NCBI GenBank assembly: GCA_030141605.1
Contig: JAQGDQ010000443.1
Span: 126,501 to 190,500, forward strand
Length of the DNA: 64,000 bases
Source: Tubiluchus corallicola
Lineage: Eukaryota > Priapulida > Priapulimorpha > Priapulimorphida > Tubiluchidae
Direction: 5' to 3'
Shown: positions 57,430 through 64,000 of the stretch, in pieces
How positions within the stretch are numbered: position 1 is the stretch's first letter
Layout of the letters: each line of letters opens with the position of its first letter
Translations under genes and position numbers: made by a program
The notes under the pieces: generated by a model
The model's input: only the letters and a program-made list of their open reading frames with translations
What the model was told of the DNA's origin: nothing
The model's database searches: none

Positions 57430-57945
57430 ACTTCAATCTGAGTGGATGCCCGTCTTTTGCGGAATCAGACAGGGCAGTTTCCTGGTTCCAGGTTTGTTTT
57501 TTTTGTTTCATCAATGATCTACCAGATAGCATTTCATCTATTTTATTGAATTTTTTGCTGATGATACGAAACTATTACGTCAGTTTGTGTCTCTGATGAT
57601 TACCAAGTTCTGCAGGTTAACAAACTGTTTAAACATCTCGTGTTGTGTGGCTCAGATCATGATTACTGGACTGTTTAATATTTCATACAACAGAGAAAAA
57701 AAATATCTTAGTTGATAATCAGTTAAAGTTTCAGCACATATTAACCAGCAAGTTTGCAAAGGCAAACTCTGCATTGCTGACTTATTTGTCTATCTCATAA
57801 TGTACTTGGATGCTGATTGTATAAAGTGACTTTTAAATGTTTTGATGAGACAACACTTAGAATATGCAACATGCGTTTGGAGACCCGGTGGTCTAAGAAC
57901 CCTGGCTCCATAGAGCAACATAACTGATACCAGGTTCCAAAGTTA
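57430..57945 (+). mobile_element. CR1/Jockey-like LINE fragment, reverse transcriptase C-half
   Basis: Shifting frames read FINDLPDSISS (57,507-57,541), the RT active-site block FADDTKL (57,554-57,574) and RQHLEYATCVWRPG (about 57,848-57,889). FINDLPD, FADDTKL and (R)PHLEYAxxVW are consecutive landmarks of CR1/Jockey-group reverse transcriptases. Several frameshifts; inactive. Confidence 0.75.
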
Positions 57946-58906
57946 AGGTAGGACCCCAATCACTTAACACAATGTTTTTGAATTTAAGTTTACGCCTAAT
58001 TCGATCTATCGTCTACTTGTTTTTATGGACTGTGCGAATTAATATTTAGCTCGTATGGCTAATGCTTTTAAAAGCTCGTAATAAAACTGTGCAAAATTTA
58101 AAGTCGTTTTTTTCGTTCGATTTATTAAGAAGTCTTGACAGTTGAAGATGTTTCTCAAATTGTTGTGTTAATAGGCTTATTATTTTATCTTTTCTGCTAT
58201 CTCTGCTCAGTAGTAATTTATTTGTAGTCTTTTCAGCTTATACTTACAAATTCTGCAGCGTTAAGGTTAAAATTTATCTATTGTAGACTGTATATTGGCT
58301 AAAGTGGGGCTTATGTAGCATCCGAAATGTGTATTACATTATGCGTTATTCACTAGCGGAATAAAAATCTACAGGACATAGCTGCAGAAAAAATAACGCA
58401 TAACGCAGATCTGATAAGCCAGGTGCATTGAATAGCGTGGTCTAAACCTGGCTTCGTAGAAAACATGTTTCTGTCGTTTTTTGTTGTGTTATTACTGGCA
58501 TGAATAACCGTTATTTAACTTGTCACTTGTTTATGCTTATATGCACCGTGTCATTGCACTTAGTTAATATTGTAGCTATTGTGAGCCGTAGTTACAGTAT
58601 AGTATAATTGAGCAGTAACTTCTCAGTCTTACTTATGACATGGCATTTTCTGTTATGTACAACATTAGCTATATAGTCTGGTAAGAAGCGGTGTCTTCTC
58701 CCCTTCGCCCTTCGCACTAATAAATTTAAGGTTTTTTACACACACCGTTAACGACTTTTGACTACCATTTTTAATATTAAACTTTGTTTACTATTTTCCC
58801 CTTTTCAGTGTAGTTGTATTAATTTATTCTTGCACTACTATACTCCGTCTTATTTACTTTGCTGCATTGCATTTTTATTGCCTTTTGAAGTGAACCGTCA
58901 GTTATC
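57946..58906. other. Unassigned stretch before the RTE-like insertion
   Basis: No gene. A perfect 8-bp inverted repeat, AGCCAGGT ... ACCTGGCT, lies at about 58,417-58,455. Confidence 0.5.
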
Positions 58907-58918
58907 ATACGACAATAA
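58907..58918. repeat. Left target-site duplication of the RTE-like LINE
   Basis: ATACGACAATAA, identical to 60,491-60,502 on the other side of the insertion. This shows target-primed integration and fixes both ends. Confidence 0.88.
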
Positions 58919-60490
58919 AGAAAGAAGAAGAAGTTACTAAAGAAGAAGTAAAGCACGCGGCAAAAACAACAAAAGCCCGGGCGCTGATGAATTAAATGCT
59001 GAGTTAGTCAAGTATGGATCAGATAATTTATATGCAGAAATTGCTGAAATTCTAAACAATATTTCAAAAACAGACACATTTCCGCAGGATATTCAAAAAG
59101 GAATACTTATCCCTTTACCCAAGCCAGGTAACAAACGTGGTCCTATAGAAAATCTTAGACCATTGATGTTGCTTACACTGCTAAGGAAGATTTTGGCTAT
59201 CTGTATGTTGACTAGGATCTATGACAGGTTACACACTTACATTCCAACAAGCCAAGCAGCATATCAACCAGGACGGAATACTACTGAATTAGTACCAGCC
59301 TGTAAATTACTAGCCGAAAAAGCCATCTCTTCTGCTGATTACTCAATATATATTCTCATGATCGATATGTCAAAGGCCTTTGATTGTGTTCGGAGAAAAA
59401 CTCTGCTATGCTGTCTGGAAGAAATCCTTGAACCTGATGAAATATACATCATAAGTATAGTGTTAGAAAATTTATTAATTCAAGTCAGGTGTGAAGGGAA
59501 ATTAAGTCAGCCGTTTTCTACAAACAAAGGAGTACCTCAGGGTACTGCCTAAGCCCTGTACTTTTTACTTTATATCTTGCCATAGCTCTCACTGAGGACA
59601 AAGTTATGCCATTGAAAGACCTAGAAGATCACAACTACACAATTCTTGATCCTGAATTAATACCGAATGAAGGAAGACAAGAACACAGTTACAGCTCTCT
59701 ACAAAGTAAGTCAACTACTATATCTATGCAGTATGCTGATGATGTGGCATGGATTACAAGAAACAGAAAAGACGTAGATGAAATAAAAAACTCAATAGAG
59801 GAGAAGCTGAACAGAATGGATCTCGTTGTAAATAAAAATAAAACTGAAGAGTTTCACATAACACGCCATGGTGATGAATCATGGCAAAGATGCAAGTATC
59901 TCGGTAGTCTGCTGGCAACAGAAGACGGCATATCAAGACGGAAGATAATAGCATTATCAGCTTACTCAAAACTCAAAAAAAAATTGAGAATAGAAGATAT
60001 CTTTGGAAACAAAAATTAGAATATTTTCAGCCTTAGTTGAAACTGTATTTCTGTATAATTCTGAGCACTGGACATTAAAAGCAAATCATAAAGCTGAAAT
60101 CGATGCGTTTCAAAGGCGAAATTACAGAAGCATTTTGGGTATTAGATGGCCAAAGAAAATTTCAAACAAAGATCTATATGAAAAAATAAAAGAAGAACCT
60201 TGGACAAGAAAAATAAAAAGACGCCGTTTAAGATGGATTGGGCATATGTTTAGACTACCTGGTGATATTCCAGTGAATATAGCTCTTCAACAAGCCATAG
60301 AACCAGCTAAAAAACCTGCAGGAGGACAAATGTTAACATATTTAGATTTTGCACAGAAAGATTTAAACGCTTCAGCATTGATCCTTAGAAATAAATCTAG
60401 TTGGGGCATTGCGGCGAGCAGGGAGTCCTGGCATAGGGAGGTGAGCAGAATCATGTCACTGGACGTATGATTCATTGGATGATGATGATG
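58919..60490 (+). mobile_element. RTE-like LINE, 5'-truncated, with 12-bp target duplication
   Basis: It reads KSPGADELNAELVKYG (before 59,010), LPKPGNKRGPIENLRPLMLL, then IDMSKAFDCVRRKTLL with the first RT Asp, and GVPQG. The frame is broken at about 59,543 and reopens as CLSPVLFTLYLAIAL. Then follow SMQYADDVAWI (RT active site, YADD at 59,732-59,743), FSALVETVFLYNSEHWTLKA after a further frameshift at about 60,003, and RRLRWIGHMFRLPG near the end. It stops at about 60,470 and ends GATGATGATGAT. Three single-base frameshifts, including one at about 58,956, inactivate it. The endonuclease half is absent through 5' truncation. RTE clade is my best guess. Confidence 0.88.
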
Positions 60491-60502
60491 ATACGACAAT
60501 AA
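60491..60502. repeat. Right target-site duplication of the RTE-like LINE
   Basis: ATACGACAATAA directly after the GATGATGAT tail, perfect copy of the left one. Confidence 0.88.
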
Positions 60503-60779
60503 GCTTCACATTTTACCTACTGATAATTATTTTTTATTTTTCTTAGTGACTTTGATGCTAAAAGCAGTGGATGATTCAGTTCAGGTGGCAGTGATACACA
60601 TGCTAACAAATTATTTCACTTTGTCTCATAATTTAATTCGGTTCGTGCATGAGCTTACACGTGTCACTGAATTATTCCATGTTTTATCAGTGCGACCATT
60701 AGCCAGTGTTCTGTCGTACATCCCTAGAAGTACCACTATCCACTATTACACTAGGTAAGTACATTACTATGAACAACTG

Positions 60780-61870
60780 ATTGAGCAAAATTAAATAGTG
60801 CCATTGAAGTACTAATTGGGACATCCAATTACGAGGCCCGAATTTGATCAGTACTGTGTCTACTTTACTGAACAGCTTCAATCATTAATCGACTTGCACA
60901 CTCTATCACTTATTACCATCAGACCCAAAGACAAAGCGTGTTTACGAAGGCATGAGAATCTCATATGGAACAACTTTAAGAAATGTCCCAAAATATGTAA
61001 TTTCTGAAACGCAAAATTTCAACAGAGCCGAAAAAAATTCCAGTAAAACAACTTTACTAAAAAAGTTACCTAATAGGTTATCAACTTTTGACACTACCAA
61101 GAATCCTTGGTAGAAAGTTTGGAAATCCGTGTGCTGTAATAAGAATTATTTGAATATACCCCCTTTACAGAAGGACGCAATTTGATACCGGTAAAGCTAA
61201 CATTTTCATCTCTTTCTTTTGTGCTTAGTCTGCTCTAGATCCAATCATCCAATCAAATACCTCTTTTTTTACAAAACCATCGAAAAGTTATGTAATATTA
61301 ATAGAACTCCTAACGAACTCCATGATTTGCTTTTAAGCTTAAATACGCTAAAAGCACCAAGTGTCGATTCCATTAGTAACTAGGTTGTAAAAGAAAACTG
61401 CTGTGTATATTCCAACCCTTCTTTTCGTGTTATTTAACTCATCTTTCCAAACATCAATTTTTCATAAAATTTGGAAGAAGGCCAAAGTTTATCCAAATTT
61501 TAAAAAAGATAATCGTCAACTAAAAACAATTATAAGCCTGTGTCACTTCTACCTTGCTTGTAGAAGGTCTTGGAAAGAATTGTTCACAAATATCTGTTTA
61601 ATCACCAGACTGAGGATAATCATTGGTTAACGTTTAGAAACTCTGGATTCAAGCCAAACGATGTCAGCATTTATCAGCTTCTTTATGTAGTGCACAACAC
61701 TTATCAGGCACTTGGGGCGGGATTTAGTAAGGACTGTTTTCTGTCTTCTTGGCATCTCTAAAGCATTGGAGTTCGTATGACAGAATTGTAGCCTTGCTTT
61801 GGGGGAGCTTTGAGGAGGCAACTGGTGTATTTAAAGCATCGAGGTTCTTTATTGATTGTTAAGCAATAAG
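60780..61870 (+). mobile_element. CR1/Jockey-like LINE fragment, linker and RT N-half
   Basis: Begins FDQYCVYFTEQLQSLIDLH and TIRPKDKACLRR, the linker between endonuclease and RT. It continues LNTLKAPSVDSI (61,347-61,385), KIWKKAKVYPNFKK, then NYKPVSLLPC and GFKPNDVSIYQLLYVVHN, and ends near ISKA (61,760). Many stops and frameshifts. The catalytic Asp block before ISKA is damaged. It covers the RT part missing from 57.4 kb, but the order is reversed, so these are two insertions. Confidence 0.7.
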
Positions 61871-63000
61871 CGAACGGGCAGTGCAAGCAGAAACTATTGG
61901 ATTAATTAATTACCCTACATTACATGACATGTTGCTTTTATGGCAAATATTACTTTATATTGTCGCAATGATGTCGAGAAATATGCCTTCGCGAAACTAT
62001 AGGAAGCAATAATTACGTGTTAAATTTATCTATTGGTTGTTTTAAAGGTCAATACTCTTTGATTTCTACATTTTCTTTTTAAATTTTTCTCCCATCTCAA
62101 TAAGCACTTACATGAACCAGAAAGCGCCTTTGGCATTTTTTTGTTTATTTTTTACTGGAACCCCTTCGCTATGGCGATGACAGTAACGCTAGAAATGTGG
62201 TGTAAAATCAGAATGAATTCCTTCGATCACAAACTCAAGTTCAGGAGAAATTCAGAACACCATATGAACTACACTATTCTCTCGCTATTATCGTAATTTT
62301 TTGACAAAATTCAGGCCTTTCTCACCTGTTATGGTCTGTGAGAGACTTCGTCGGTACAAGATAACCGACTTAGCATGGAATTGGTTTCTAAAGCTTTCTA
62401 AATTGCTTTCTTTTTGAAGAAGGTAATGAAAATAGCAAAGCCTACTAGTGCAGTATTGTTTCCAGGTTTACGTCAAATTTGACTAAAAGAATTGCCAACG
62501 GTTTGTATACCTACTTTCAAACAATTTGATTTGCTTATTAAAATACAGGAAATGTAGTGTAGTCCTTCCTGAGACATCCTGAATATACAATATATAATAC
62601 TGTCACTGCCTTGCACATATATGTGTTACAACAGCTTAGTGGCATGGCAAGTATTTTAGGAATGCACCTTGCAGAACTTATCCATGTTTCAAAGTTCCAA
62701 CATCAACTTTAGTTTCAGCTTTATAGCCGCCTGAAGGAACGATTCATTGACGTGAACCAGTATGAAATGACATTCAGGAGTAGTACTAGATTTGTTTTTG
62801 GCTGAAGTAACGCCACGGGCACTAGTGTCGGTTCAACGACTATGGACTATTGTCAAACCACGGACCTTTCGCGACAATATCTAAACATTTATGGACGTAT
62901 TTTTGTGAACTCCTCTAGGCTGGAAAGTAGCGAGAATGCGAAACTCTAAAAAGTTTCAGTACAATCTCGCAGAGGAGGATAATTATTGGTGGATGTGGAG
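61871..63000. other. Unassigned, apart from a candidate exon
   Basis: No repeat or gene recognised except the tentative receptor exon at 62,326-62,444 on the minus strand. Confidence 0.4.
62326..62444 (-). CDS. Candidate upstream exon of the receptor GC (ANF lobe)
   Basis: An open minus-strand stretch ends at a consensus donor, ACAG|GTGAGA, in phase 1, which is what the 57,146 acceptor needs. It reads FRNQFHAKSVILYRRSLSQT just before joining VIVFFAH, roughly where family members have a helix before the V-I/V-hydrophobic strand. Possible acceptors are CACTAG|T or AGTAG|G with a poor pyrimidine tract. The match is by spacing and hydrophobic pattern only. Confidence 0.25.
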
Positions 63001-63110
63001 GAGGAGAAGACGTATGAAGACAGAGACACCTGGAGAGACGTTATCAAGTGTTCGCCGGCTGACAGATGAAAATCTACCAGGAGGATGGTGAGAAAGGGTG
63101 AGAAAGAGGA
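63000..63110 (+). mobile_element. Possible LINE C-terminal scrap
   Basis: One frame reads YEDRDTWRDVIKCSPADR, resembling the DRDxWRxxI end of RTE-like polyproteins (compare AVDRD at 22,090). Only about 20 residues, so weak. Confidence 0.3.
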
Positions 63111-64000
63111 GGATAATTACCTCATGGACAGAATTCCATCAGGCGCTTCCGCGCTTGTAATTTTAAACTCCCAATAGTATTTATTTTCATGTACTTTTGA
63201 TTTTGTGAAATTATTTTGTACTGTATGAAAAATCAATAATTGACAATAAACGGTTATCCCAGTTTGAAAACAGAGTATTGGTGACGCAGATAGGACATAC
63301 GTGTACAACATATAGATCAACATTACATTAACCCAGTTATCTTTCGGACTTCTTAGCTGTGGCGCCCTGTTGTCTTTTCAATAACTAGGCGAATAACTTC
63401 AGATAGGTAAGTAAGAACGTCAACAAAAACCCCCTTTTACTGGCAATTTGCTTGGATTAGATAGGCTGCATTAGACCTAAATCAGAGTTATTATAATACA
63501 AGTTACTAATCAGTTTACCGGTATGAATTTTGTGCCACTTCTGTGTGTCTATAATCCAATCTCTATGAGCATTACACTTGATAATGTTTTAGGTTCCGAT
63601 CCTGTCACAACCATCCACATTAATTAGGCCCAGACACTAATTAGGCTAGGTGCCAGATACTTATTTGCTGAGTTAACAAATTGTATAAAACGAACTAATA
63701 CTTTCTAATTTGCAAAACGAAGGTGACAGAATATGAAAGGTTTTGTTGCATAATTGAAGGCTGCCATAAGATGTTCAGTAAGAGAAGATGTTATTAGTAG
63801 TAAAAAAGAAAAAGGGGCAAAAAGAAGAAAGCCTACAAAGCCTGCCTGTAGCAAAACAGCCCGTTGACACTTTTGGCCAATGAATTCGCAAGCAACTTTT
63901 CTAAATAACTAAAAATTTTCATTTGACCTGCATAAATTCCAATGACTTGCAATTGATTATCTCTGAAAAACAGTGCCATTTGCAGTCAAGACGGTATGCA
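63111..64000. other. Unassigned end of window
   Basis: A 68-codon minus-strand frame (63,117-63,323) has no recognised motif. Nothing else seen. Confidence 0.4.

Overview
This is a eukaryotic window, AT-rich and dominated by repeats, from an invertebrate animal genome. The evidence is spliced exons with GT/AG borders, large introns, several classes of decayed retroelement and long simple-sequence arrays. I cannot name the species. The only host gene I can support is a membrane receptor guanylyl cyclase on the minus strand, of the natriuretic-peptide-receptor / invertebrate GC-A type. I traced 18 coding exons from 57,146 down to a stop codon at 23,914. All internal splice phases agree except at two weak donors, where alternatives are given.

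Gene layout, reading 5' to 3' on the minus strand: membrane-proximal part of the extracellular ANF-receptor lobe (exons at 56,965-57,146, 54,374-54,518, 53,078-53,186 and 52,668-52,789); one transmembrane helix (50,541-50,619); juxtamembrane segment (about 50,284-50,413); pseudokinase (kinase homology) domain (47,161-47,337, 44,114-44,290, 43,160-43,325, 42,272-42,415 and 41,561-41,735); dimerisation / signalling helix (39,571-39,711); guanylyl cyclase catalytic domain (38,969-39,092, 35,846-35,914, 35,026-35,200, 31,205-31,303, 26,230-26,321 and 23,914-24,021). The GTP-selecting Glu and Cys, the two metal Asp residues and the catalytic Asn/Arg are all present, so the cyclase should be active. 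The pseudokinase lacks the HRD aspartate, as is usual in this family. The first ~250 residues are missing. One candidate upstream exon lies at 62,326-62,444; the rest are probably outside the window. A possible alternative C-terminal exon lies at 23,501-23,585.

The left part (1-23 kb) holds no gene I can prove. It contains a decayed LINE (60-1,690), very long tetra- and trinucleotide arrays (2.3, 3.3, 14.1-15.1 and 20.7 kb), a complete but internally deleted LTR retrotransposon in minus orientation (9,242-11,355, two 315-bp LTRs, primer-binding site and polypurine tract), a foldback-like pair of inverted minisatellites (15.2 and 16.1 kb) and an RTE-like LINE tail (21.7-22.2 kb).

The introns of the cyclase gene carry further mobile DNA: an AT-only pentanucleotide array (28.3-28.7 kb), a 194-bp palindromic MITE (32.6 kb), an L2/CR1-type tail (37.8 kb), a ~180-bp hairpin element (43.6 kb), a ~2.15-kb nested foldback element with 16-bp minisatellite arms (47.8-50.0 kb), a Penelope-like GIY-YIG fragment (51.7 kb) and a ~50-bp minisatellite (54.9-55.4 kb). 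Upstream of the last certain exon lie two CR1-like fragments and a 5'-truncated RTE-like LINE flanked by a perfect 12-bp target-site duplication (58.9-60.5 kb). The strongest candidates for something undescribed are the two foldback/minisatellite elements and the short MITE families. The cyclase gene itself belongs to a well-known family.
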